NCBI GenBank assembly: GCA_043228905.1
Contig: JBHGNT010000017.1
Span: forward strand, 15,190,001 to 15,254,000
Direction: 5' to 3'
DNA: 64,000 bases
DNA from: Azolla caroliniana
Taxonomy: Eukaryota; Polypodiophyta
Both the position numbers and the translations under genes were made by a program. Under the pieces are notes generated by a model, which was not told the DNA's origin, searched no databases, and was given only the letters and a program-made list of their open reading frames with translations. This document shows, piece by piece, positions 23,701 to 32,798 of this stretch (position 1 is the stretch's first letter; each line of letters begins with the position of its first letter).

Positions 23701-23853
23701 CAGAATCAAGCAGAGCCGGAGCAGCAAATTTTTACGGAACAACCAACCCAACCAGAGGTCGGAGACCAGGCCGGCAAGGAACAGGAATTGGAGGAAGAAG
23801 CACCACTTGACACCTTTGAGCGGAGTGTGCTCGATATTTTGGAGGAAGAATGA
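20731..23853 (+). pseudogene. Third ORF of gypsy D, long coiled-coil protein
   Basis: From ATG 20731 one frame runs 1,040 codons to TGA 23851 with five stops (22198 TAG, 22375 TAG, 22657 TGA, 23143 TAG, 23365 TAG) and no frameshift. Residues 1-70 are basic. About 130-250 form a compact, hydrophobic-patterned block (SSQILFEYFGEY, ARYRAAFLIATYEGLQVDWL). About 250-460 are Pro/Glu/Arg-rich. About 549-878 are strongly heptad-like (EKEKLQKEKDRLRRQAEQEI) and predict a long coiled coil. The last 160 residues are acidic and end in FERSVLDILEEE. I see no signal peptide or membrane span, so it does not look like an envelope glycoprotein. I do not recognise the family. The position fits the extra ORF of some plant gypsy lineages. 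Confidence 0.85.
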
Positions 23854-23903
23854 GGCCGGGAGTGGATTCGAAGTGCAAGGCACTTTCCCACGGGCGTGCC
23901 ATG

Positions 23904-24292
23904 TGTTGGCCGGTCAGAAGAGCAAGGACAAGTGGGAAGGCGGAGTCGGATCGGATAATAGGAAGTAAATAATAGTATAATTATTATTCAGAGGGACGGA
24001 TCCGGTACAGTTGTACCGATCCGGATCCGGACCGATTCGGATGCCGGTTGCCTAAGTGCACCGATTGTAATCTTGCCGGATGCCTATAAAAGGATCCGAT
24101 GATTTGTGAATGCTTTACGGAAGTAATACAAATATAATTATTGTGTGTTTATCTTTATCTTTGTATTGTTTTACCGTCTGTGCTTAGTGTAATCATCTTA
24201 CGCGTGTAACCTAGCGTCCAATCCTTACCACCCCTTTGGAGAAGTGTCGGATAGACACCTGTGTTGAGGCTAGTCCGGCCAGGCAGACAACA
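23904..24292 (+). repeat. Gypsy D 3' LTR
   Basis: 389 bp, same length as the 5' LTR, with about nine differences. Directly followed by the duplication CCTAC and the remainder of the K LTR. Confidence 0.93.
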
Positions 24293-24297
24293 CCTAC

Positions 24298-24553
24298 TGC
24301 CTACATGCTCTATTGTATCACATGCGTGCAATAGGTATGCATGCCACTTAGTATAAATAGTTGAGTTCACCTTGAAGGAATTCAAGGTGAACAACGCCAG
24401 TCATGGACATATCAATCTAGTATTCTCGTTTCGCTTATCCTCTCTCCTTGATCTTCATCTCTATCTTTATGCTCTTGTGTCATTCCGTCATCGCTCCATC
24501 GTAGTCTCATAATCCGTGCTCCGTCTTAGTCCACGCTTGGTGTGTCCGTGACA
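24298..24553 (+). repeat. K 5' LTR, right part
   Basis: Carries a TATA-like AGTATAAATAG at 24350-24360. Next comes a perfect 12-bp-arm hairpin with loop GGAA (24365-24392). It ends GTCCGTGACA. The same elements recur at 25543-25585 in the second LTR. Confidence 0.88.
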
Positions 24554-25320
24554 GTTTGTTCACCTTCCAACTAGAAGCATCACCCGTCTCCGTCATCGCC
24601 CTTGCTTCTAGAGTTACCATCGTCACCGTACCATCATCAACATCGCTTCATTTCCTATCTTCCTCGCCATTTCCATCTCCTAGTTTCTTCTCATCATTTT
24701 CATTGGCTTTTAGTTTCTCCTCATCATTGTCTCTATTTTTTAGTTTCTTTCCCGTTTGTGTTCGTGTTCTAGTTCCCGGTGAGGACCGCACAAGGCCGCT
24801 CACTCCCGTTGGTGTTCGTGTTCTAGTTCCCAGTGAGGGCCGCATGGTCGCTCACGCCCGTTCGTGTTCCTGTTCCCGGTGAGGGCCACACATGGTCAAT
24901 TACTCCCATTCGTGTTCCTATTCCCAGTGAGGGCCACATGGTCGCTCACTCGTTCGTGTTCCATTTCTCGGTGAGGACAACATGGTTGCTCACACCGGTT
25001 GGTGTTCGTGTTCCAACTCTCTGCGAGGACCGTTCCAGTTCCCGGCAAGGACCCCACATGGTTACTCATGCCCCTTAGTGTTCATGCTCCCCGTGAGGAC
25101 CGCACATGGTCGCTCACACCCGTTAATATTTGTGTTCTAGTTCTAGGTGAGGACCACACATGGTCGCTCATGCCCGTTGGTGTTAAATACCCCGTCTTGT
25201 GGAAGGGTTACTCCTTGTCTAGGATTTACAGAATACTTTGGAGGTGATCTAAGATTTTCATCAACAATATCCCCTTAAGTCGACAAACGATTTGGGAAGG
25301 CATCGTTGAAGGGGGGATAA
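24554..25320 (+). other. K internal region with minisatellite
   Basis: No coding sequence. About 24752-25190 is a degenerate tandem array of roughly eight units of 47-57 bp built on GTGTTCGTGTTCTAGTTCCC, GTGAGGACCGCACATGGTCG and CTCACNCCCGTTG. A CT-rich stretch precedes it. The last 100 bp lead into the purine tract before the 3' LTR. Confidence 0.8.
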
Positions 25321-25746
25321 TGTCAAGAATCGAACTCTTGACATGACCATGTTATAATCGAGTGTTATGTGTTAACCACACATCTAGCATATAATCATGT
25401 ATATACTTCCTCATTGTAGGTTTTAGCTAGCATTATGTGCATAATTTCTCCCTTGTATTATTAACACTTGGCACATGCATGCGTACCTACTGCCTACATG
25501 CTCTATTGTATCACATTCGTGCAACAGGTATGCATGCCACTTAGTATAAATAGTTGAGTTCACCTTGAAGGAATTCAAGGTGAACAACGCCAGTCATGGA
25601 CATATCAATCTAGTATTCTCGTTTCGCCCATCCTCTCTCCTTGATCTTCATCTCTATCTTTATGCTCTTGTGTCATTCCGTCATCGCTCCATCGTAGTCT
25701 CATCATCCGTGCTCCGTCTTAGTCCATGCTTGGCGTGTCCGTGACA
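25321..25746 (+). repeat. K 3' LTR
   Basis: 426 bp TGTCAAGAAT...CGTGACA, followed by duplication GTCAA and then R2 sequence. Confidence 0.92.
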
Positions 25747-26377
25747 GTCAAGGCTCGTCCTTCCACCTAGTTTGTCAGATCCTCCCTCACAAGCACAACA
25801 TACATCATCTGGCCTACCCCCATCGGCATCGTCACTAAGTTGACCATCCACTTGAAGTGGATGGTTGGCGAGTAGGTCGGATGCAACTCGTCGTGGTGTC
25901 AAATTCCGAAATGTACCTAATAGCTTTCACATGTTGTCATGAAGTGGTGCACGTCATTGTACATTCCCAGTCACCAATATCTCTCCTTGAGCTTCTAGAA
26001 CGTGGCCCACGTTCCCCGATGTTCAGACCAAGGACTCTCGTGAAATTCGGTTAGCAACACTGAGTGGTCCTCTTTTCGCATCGCCACTTGGAGTGGCGTA
26101 CCATTTTTCCTCTCCGGGTGCCGTCAGATCACCCCGCCTCATAGGAAGAACGTGTACGCCTTCTTTTAGATCATCGTTCATGTTGCCTCTACCATCATCA
26201 TGCTTAAAACCTCCCGGTAAGAAGCCACTCCACATCGTAGTCGTTCTCATTGAACTCGTGCAGGGTCGGAGTGCTTCGTTTGTTCGCAGATAGCCGAGCC
26301 GGCTCAAAGAAGTCCACGTCGACTTCTTCATCCTCCGATACCATGTCTCTTCTCCTTCGAACCACGCTCTTGATAGC
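25747..26377 (-). pseudogene. pol: Gypsy R2 integrase and spacer
   Basis: Minus strand aligns with R at about 36510-37140. It includes the region of R encoding HFKWMVDLVTMPMG (here at about 25830-25870) and the zinc-binding part ending near GHRGTWATFEKLK, plus the spacer toward RNase H. Many substitutions and short indels are present. ATAGC at 26373-26377 is the left target site of copia C. Confidence 0.8.
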
Positions 26378-26826
26378 TGTTGAGCGGACAAGCTCAACCG
26401 GATCTGGATCGGCTAAATAAGCCGGAGCTAGATCGGTATTCGGAACGGAGAACTGGATAGGTATCCGGATCGGTGTCTGAAGCCAAGAGCCGGATCAGAT
26501 TGTAACCGGTATGCCATTAGAGGACTACAATCTTAGCCTAGTACGTAGGCATATTCCTTGGAGTTAGTGTCAATCGCTCGTATGAGCATTGAAGTACTTG
26601 TTAGTACTTCTGCTAGTCCTTTTAAGGACTTGTATAAAGGTGCTCACTGAGCACACTTGTATGTACAGAGTGTTATTATTTTGAATTGAGTTTATTCTTT
26701 TTTGTTCTCTCTCTATCTCTCCTATGTATTCTTTGTTTTGAAGCTTCCATTAAACCTATGCTTACTCCCTGTTGCTACTTGGTGAAGCCAGTTTCCTCTA
26801 TAAGCTTTCGCATGCTATTCTTTTCA
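26378..26826 (+). repeat. Copia C 5' LTR
   Basis: 449 bp TGTTGAGCGGACAAG...TTCTTTTCA. It has CCGGAT-type repeats near the start, a TATA-like TTGTATAAAGG at about 26630, and a CT-rich R/U5 part. The primer site TGGTATCAAAGC follows at 26827-26838. Confidence 0.92.
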
Positions 26827-26838
26827 TGGTATCAAAGC
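26827..26838 (+). other. Primer binding site of copia C (tRNA-iMet)
   Basis: TGGTATCAAAGC abuts the LTR end, as in B. Confidence 0.83.
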
Positions 26839-26925
26839 ACAAGGGTTGAGAACCTCTGTTGCCGACAACTGCTCGAAATAGGCAAACCCTAATCACCGGT
26901 AAAGAACAAACCGGAAAGAAAAGAA

Positions 26926-27877
26926 ATGGAGCGAGGGATGGCAAGCTCGCTTCCGACAGAGAAGCTCAACAGAAACAACTATGCATCTTGGTCTTAGAAG
27001 ATGCACCAGTATCTACTTGGACATGGATACTGGAGCTATGTTGAGGGAGCGAATGAAGTAGCGCTGAATCTGGCACACAAGGAGTGTTGTATTGTCTTGT
27101 GTCCTGTGTGCACGACTAGATGCTCGACTATAGCAAGGACGAAAAAAAGAGAAAAGAAGCTTGGGAGAATCTGAAGAAGATTTTTGCGGCAAGCACAACG
27201 GCCCGAACGTTCTAGCTCTGATAAGAGCTCAACAATATCTAAGAGAGGGAAATGTCGGTTACTAACTACACCACCAAGATAAAGGAGATCTGCGACATGC
27301 TCGGTTCCATCAACGTGATGGTGGACGAAGACGAGATGGTCCAGATCTGCTTTGGTGGTTTAGCACAACGGTACGGGCCAATCAGGACAACCATTTGCAC
27401 CCGGGAGAAATGACCATCCTTCTTCGACCTGCAATCAATGCAGTTGCTTGAAGAAAACCATGTAAGTCGGTTGAGGACCACTCAATTGGGCAGCTGGATG
27501 CTATACATGGAGGCGGATCGGCCCCGTGGGCATGGAGGACGAGGTGGGTCGGCACACAATAGTGGTGGCCGGAAAGAGAAGAACGGAAGGCATAGAGATA
27601 GTGCCGACAATAGTTTCAAACCCTCAATAAGCAGGGGGAGTCAAAGTGGTGCTGGAAATCTACAAGGAAAGGTCAACACGGAATGCTGGTATTGTGGCAA
27701 GAAGGGCCATTGGGAAAGTGATTGTTGGAAGAAGCACACCGATTCGGATAAATCTGGATCCGGCAAGGTTGAACAAGGGAATCAGCAAGTTCTCACTACG
27801 CAAAAGGATCGGAAGGATCCGGAACTGAAAAGACCGGAAAAGGGCCAACCTTCGTTACGAAGCACAAAGCGAACTCG
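26926..27877 (+). pseudogene. gag: gag of copia C
   Basis: ATG at 26926 gives MERGMASSLPTEKLNRNNYA. TAG at 26996 follows (homologues have Tyr), then frameshifts between 27080 and 27240. The frame recovers with KIKEICDMLGSINV, and from 27438 is open through a Gly-rich tract to an intact CCHC knuckle CWYCGKKGHWESDC at 27682-27723. It ends in a frame different from the protease, so gag and pol are no longer fused. Confidence 0.87.
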
Positions 27878-29580
27878 ATGAAGAAGACCAGTTCCGGATC
27901 AGAGGAAGTGTGGTACGTTGAATCCGGAGCATCTAACCACATGACGAGCCACAAAGAGCGGTTCTCATATTTGGAAAAACTAGAGCAAACGGGAGTTGTC
28001 GAAACCGGAGACGACACTCGTCACACGATCATGCATATTAGAGAAGTTCCCTTGAGTCATGTCGGACAAAAAGGGAAGCTTATGAACGTGTTTCATGTCC
28101 CGACAATCATAAAGAACTTGGTGTCGGTCAGTCAGATTGTTGACCAGGGGATGCATGTGCGGTTTACGCACCTCGAGTGCTTCATCGACAAAGAGGGTCA
28201 GATCATCGTGGAAGGGCGCCAGGATGGGAGGATGTTTATCCTCAACACCAATGACGTTGGGACTGCTTTGTTTGCAAAAGGTCAAAAGGTTGACTCGGAT
28301 ATCCACTTGTGGCACAAGTGGATCAACCATGTCAATTATCAGAGTCTTCAAGAACTACAATCGAAATAGGTTGTATTTGGATTGCCGAAATTCAGTGGCC
28401 GGAAGGTTCAAATTTGTGAAGCCTGCCAGCTCGGGAAGCAACACCGGCTTCCATTCCCCACGGAAAAAAACCAAAGCCGTAAAAAGCTCAACTTGATACA
28501 TTAGGATGTATGGAGACCGGCACATAATGTTAGTCTTGTTGGGAGCCGATATTTCTTCTTCTTCATCGACGACTACAACCAACACACGTGGATCTATCTC
28601 ATTGAGAAGAAAAGCGAAGTCTTCGACTGTTTCCAGAATCTACAAAGTCTTGTCGAATGGGAAATGGAGAGAAAGATCAAGTGTCTACGGTCGGATGGTG
28701 GAAAAGAATACTTTTCTGGCCAATTCAACACTTATTTGCAGTAGAAAGGAATTCAGAGGGAATTCAGCTGCCGATACACATCGGAACAAAACGGTGTGGC
28801 CGAAAGGAAGAACTAGTTGATCGTCGAGGTGGTACGGACAATGCTGGAAGGGAAGAGCATGCCCAACTTCTACTGGGCCAAAGCGGTCCGGATGGCCATT
28901 TACATCCAAAACCAGATCGGGGATGAGGTGTCAGCACACGAGCTGTATTTCGGGTGGAAGCCGAATTTAAGGCACATTAAGATATTTGGTAGCATTGCCT
29001 ATGTGCAGTGCCGGATGAGAAGAGGAGGAAGTTGAACCCGAAGTCGGAGAAATGCATATTGGTTAGCTATTCACACGAACAGAAGGGTTATAAGTGTTAT
29101 AACCCCTGGACAAAGCAAGTTCGAGTAAACCAAGATGTTAAGTTTGATGAGTCGGCATCATGGTATTCCTTACCATCTCTGACTCTGACCTGATTCCGGA
29201 AGATGAGGCTAGTGAGCCGGAAACAATCTGGGCAGAAGAAGAAGACTTCGGTACAATAGATGAGAGTTCGATTTCATTTTGGCTAAGCGGGCCGAACGAA
29301 CGATTGAGTCAAAATGACCAGTCCGATGATGAGCCGGTGAGTAGCGGAGACTCAGCCGTGCTTTCCCCACGCAAGGAACCGAGGAGACGGTCAATGCGCA
29401 AAGACAAAGGGAAGAAGATGCCGAAATATGACACCGACAGAGACGAGTTGGATTGGAGGGAATATGACTCTGGAAAGAACGAAGACGGACCTTCGAAGAC
29501 AAAGTCCAAGCCGACCAAGAGGGCCTTGAAATCGTCTAACGAGAAGGTATGTTGATCAACCCGCTAGAAGAATCCCGTAA
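27878..29580 (+). pseudogene. pol: Protease and integrase of copia C
   Basis: The frame opens at 27878. The protease motif is YVESGASNHM, with Glu replacing the catalytic Asp. SDIHLWHKWINHVNYQ marks GAG-pre-integrase and TAG at 28367 replaces a Gln codon. Integrase continues in shifted frames: DVWRP at about 28504, KIKCLRSDGGKEYFSGQ (about 28675), YTSEQNGVAERKN (about 28775-28815), then KLNPKSEKCILVSYSHEQKGYKCYNP (29030-29106). A linker with [10 protein letters not shown] follows to 29580. The protease Asp to Glu change should abolish activity. Confidence 0.87.
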
Positions 29581-29987
29581 AGAGGTACAAATATAATGAG
29601 TACATGGCGCATCACTATGCGTACATGAAGAAAGTGGCGGAAGTGCGTGAGCCGGAGAGCTACACCGAAGCAGCCAAGGATGCACATTGCCGTGCTGCTA
29701 TGGAGGACGAGATGCGGGCACTTGATGCTAACTACACATGGGACCTAGTTGACCCTCCCCGACATTGCAAACTGATCGGTTGCAAGTGGGTGTACAAGGT
29801 GAAGTACAATGCTGATAGTTCGGTCAACCGATACAAGGCTCGGTTAGTGGCCAAGAGATACGCGCAGACCCATGGAATTGATTATGATGAGACCCTCGCT
29901 CCGGTACCGAAGGTGATGATGGTTCGTGTGGTGCTGGCGGTTGTTCGGCAAGGGGATGGCATCTTCACCAAATGGACATGAAGATTG
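29581..29987 (+). pseudogene. pol: Reverse transcriptase of copia C, first part
   Basis: Open from 29604: [59 protein letters not shown] frameshift lies at about 29945. The gene is interrupted at 29988 by a solo LTR. Its target duplication reads GATTG (29983-29987) and GAATG (30488-30492). Confidence 0.87.
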
Positions 29988-30487
29988 TATTAGGAAGCAG
30001 GTCCCTCCGGATGGGAAGTAAGAAGAACCGTGTTGATGAGCAACGGCCGAGGCCGAAACCGGAAATCGTGGAGATAGCCAACACGGAAGGGCTAAACTTG
30101 TAAATAGTCGGAAGGTTACATTGGTATATAAGTACTTAGGGCAATCATGCTATGTGTGTGTAGTATTGTAAAGTTACTATTGTTGAGATCGTGGTCTCTG
30201 TAACGGTGAGAGTGAAGGAGTGTGAGTGGAAGCGTGTGAGCTCCATAGCCGCCTGTTGGTGAAGTAGGATCTCGAGGTCGTTGCCTCTGAGATCTCTGAT
30301 TGTATTTCTTTCTCTCATAGTGTTCTGTTTCGGAGTTTGTGGACTCCACGTGGTTTTTTCCCAGTTCGGGTTTCCGCGTTAAAATTTGTGTCATTCTCAG
30401 TTTCTGTATTCTGATTTTCCTCTCCATTAGATTGACTATTATTCCGCACACGCAAACCGGTTGTGGCCGGCAACGATTTTAACTACA
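29988..30487 (+). repeat. Solo LTR in RT of copia C, same group as 3698-4265
   Basis: 500 bp, TATTAGGAAGCAG...TTAACTACA (the first TG has become TA), with a one-mismatch five-base duplication. It shares GGTCCCTCCGGATGGGA and TTGTGGACTCCACGTGG with the reverse-oriented solo LTR in A. The TATA-like GGTATATAAGTAC lies at about 30123. Confidence 0.87.
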
Positions 30488-31080
30488 GAATGTGTTTCTT
30501 CAAGGTGATCTTGAAGAACAACTCTACGTGATCCAACCCCCCGGATTTCAGTCGGAGATGAACAAGTCGGCAGTGTGCTATCTCAAGAAGTCACTTTACA
30601 GCTTGAAGCAAGCCCCCCCATGCTTTGAATTCGAAGATCAAGCACCTTTTGCATAAGATGGGGTTTGCGGGCTCGAAGTCCGAATCTTCGTTGTTCATCC
30701 GGAAGGGTCGGAAAGATCCTGTATTCATTTTGCTGTATGTTGACTAGACCGAACCTCCTTGAAATTGGCCACGTGAAGTCCTAGTTGTCAGACGCATTCG
30801 AAATGAAGGAACTAGGGGACCTTCATTATTTCCTTGGGACCAAGGTGATCCATACCCCTGAAGGCATATTGCTCTCACAGTGACATGATGTACTAAATAT
30901 GTTGTACAAGTTCGGCATGACCGATTGTCGACTGCTCTTGACAACCCTAGATCGGAACCTGAAGCTTCGTCCCGACTTCCGACCGACCTGCAATGACAAA
31001 CGATTCTGACAAATTGTCATAAGCCTAATATACCTTACCATCACCCGACCAACATCAGCTATCCGGTCGGGATGATAAGT
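30488..31080 (+). pseudogene. pol: Reverse transcriptase of copia C, second part
   Basis: Continues with [19 protein letters not shown] and YSLKQAPP. The catalytic box at about 30730-30750 reads LLYVD followed by TAG and then a sequence lacking the second Asp and LVITG; about fifteen bases are missing relative to H. RT continues with ELGDLHYFLGTKVIHTPEGILLSQ and several stops. The enzyme is dead. Confidence 0.87.
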
Positions 31081-32272
31081 CAGTTTATGTAGAAGCCAAA
31101 CGAGGAACACCTTAAGTGCACGCATCAAATACTCAGGTATGTTAGCAGCACTGCGGACCGGGGATTGTTATACTGACACGGTATAACCGAGAAGCTAGTT
31201 AGTTATACATATGCCGATTGGCTGTCGAATCATCGGTTCACTTATGGTTACATGTTCTATCTAGGTAGCGCTGTTGTTGCGTGGAGCAGCAAAAAGCAAC
31301 CGATTGTGGCTCTATCGAACACTAATGTCGAGTATCGGGGTACTACCATCGCCACCTGTGAAGCCATATGGCTTCGGCGGCTGCTGCAAGACCTCCGGAT
31401 CAAAGTACCAACTCTTATCCTGATCTACTACGACAACATGAGCAATATGAAGCTAGCCAAGAACCCTATGTTCCATGCTCGGACGAAGCACATAGAAGTG
31501 CATTATGACTTTGTGCGCGAGCGGGTTCTCAACGACAAAGTCGAACTTTGGTATATCCGGATGGATCAACAGGCTTTTGACATATTCACCAAGGCACTCA
31601 GAACCGACAAGTTGCAACATTTTTCGGAGATGCTTGGTCTTCGGCATCTCGACATGCCGCACTTGGGGGGCAGACAGGAAACCGGGAAAACAGGAAATGG
31701 CACCGGACAAGCATCCAGAGAGAAGGAAACAAACGAAGCAGGGGGAGACAAGAAGAAAAAGGAAGTTGAGTCGATTGAAGAAGGTTGCACATCTGAAAGA
31801 GTCGGAACGAGCGGCGGCGGTGGAAGAGTCAAGAAGGATAGAGCCGATCGGAAGGTGAAGGCCAAGACTGGGATGTGGTCTGATGTTGTGAAGGGCCTCA
31901 AGATTGAGGAAGAATTGGAGATAGCCAATTCGGATAAGAGTTGGAACGAATCGGAGGCACCCAATTTGGAAGAGGTGTTCGATTTGAAGGAACTGGATCA
32001 ATTGAAGGCCAAACGGACGAGGAGGCAGCTAAGGTCGACACCAACGGGTCAAGAAGCGCTGGAGTCGCAACAGTGAAGGAGCTGAGTTGGGCCTTATGAG
32101 TAGACAAGTCGATCGAGAAGGTCGTGCTGTGCAGGACCGGGTGGGTCATGGAAAGCGGAACTGGACGGGTCTAGGATTGCCAACAAGGCGAGAAGACGCT
32201 AGAAGAAGTTGACTGCAAGGCTTGGTAGACACGAACTCAGCAATCCGACCTCAAGTGGAGCTTGAGGGGGAG
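31081..32272 (+). pseudogene. pol: RNase H and C-terminal pol extension of copia C
   Basis: From 31252 the frame is open for 274 codons, to 32076. RNase H: SSKKQPIVALSNTNVEYRG (the usual STEAEY Glu is replaced: NTNVEY), YYDNMSNMKLAKNPMFHARTKHIEVHYDFVRERV, DIFTKAL. The frame passes straight through the inner purine tract (about 31663, here CTTGGGGGGCAG) into a charged tail with MWSDVVKGLKIEEELEIANSD. It ends QEALESQQ. The outer purine tract CTTGAGGGGGAG at 32261 precedes the LTR. Confidence 0.87.
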
Positions 32273-32459
32273 TGTTGAGCGGACAAGCTCAACCGGATCC
32301 GGATCGGCTGAATAAGGCGGAGCTGGATCGGTATCCGGAATGAAGAAGTGGATAGGTATCCGGATCGGTGTCCGGAACCAAGAGCCGGATCGTATTGTAA
32401 CTGGTATGCCGTTAGAGGCCTACAATCGTAGCCTAGTACGTAGGCATATTCCTTGTAGT
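32273..32459 (+). repeat. Copia C 3' LTR, left part
   Basis: TGTTGAGCGGACAAG to GTAGT (32455-32459). It is broken by copia M and resumes at 51034 after GGAGT (51029-51033), a target duplication with one mismatch. Confidence 0.9.
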
Positions 32460-32798
32460 TGTTGGGAATTTAGGTCCATTCGGATGGGATCCGGACGAGC
32501 TGAATCAAACGAGACGAAGGAAGGAACCAGACCGGATGGACCCGGAAGGTATCCAGATACCTGATTGGATGGATCTGAAAGGAGTCCGACCGGATGCGGT
32601 ATGAACCAAGAAATAGGAACATATTAGTAAATATGTTTAGATATGACCGTTGAGGTTATATTTGTAGATAGCCCTAAAGTTATATAAGTATAAATATAAC
32701 TAGGGCAATAATGTTCATTATGAGGGTTGTTATCATTATTGTTGTATATAGAGAGAGAGAGACACACACACACATAGAAAGCTCTCTGTTGTAACCGT
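32460..32798 (+). repeat. Copia M 5' LTR, left part
   Basis: TGTTGGGAATTTAGG through to CTGTTGTAACCGT. It matches the 3' LTR (50515-50820) over about 300 bp, including TATAAGTATAAATATAACTAGGGCAA. An AG/AC microsatellite lies at 32750-32775. It is truncated at 32798 where the N-type LTR begins. Confidence 0.87.

Larger units (their letters stand above)
14229..24292 (+). mobile_element. Gypsy element D with third ORF, in K LTR
   Basis: About 10.1 kb. LTRs of 389 bp at 14229-14617 and 23904-24292, flanked by the perfect duplication CCTAC (14224-14228, 24293-24297). I count about nine differences between the LTRs, so it is one of the youngest insertions here. Order: gag-protease, RT-RNase H-integrase, then a long extra ORF before the 3' LTR. 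I see no chromodomain after integrase. Position of the extra ORF resembles plant gypsy lineages with an env-position gene, but the protein is not recognisably env. Confidence 0.93.
14060..25746 (+). mobile_element. Short non-autonomous LTR element K, split by gypsy D
   Basis: Two near-identical LTRs, 14060-14228 plus 24298-24553 (425 bp together) and 25321-25746 (426 bp), flank a 767 bp internal region without coding capacity. Perfect target duplication GTCAA (14055-14059, 25747-25751). Without D the element is about 1.6 kb. This is TRIM-like architecture, though slightly larger than classical TRIMs. A purine tract GAAGGGGGGATAA precedes the 3' LTR. A clear tRNA primer site after the 5' LTR was not recognised. 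Confidence 0.88.

Noticed and set aside
20731-23853. Envelope glycoprotein gene
   Set aside because: The position fits, but there is no signal peptide, transmembrane segment or cleavage site that I can see.
24752-25190. Protein-coding repeat in K
   Set aside because: Units vary in length by non-multiples of three and the frame closes repeatedly.
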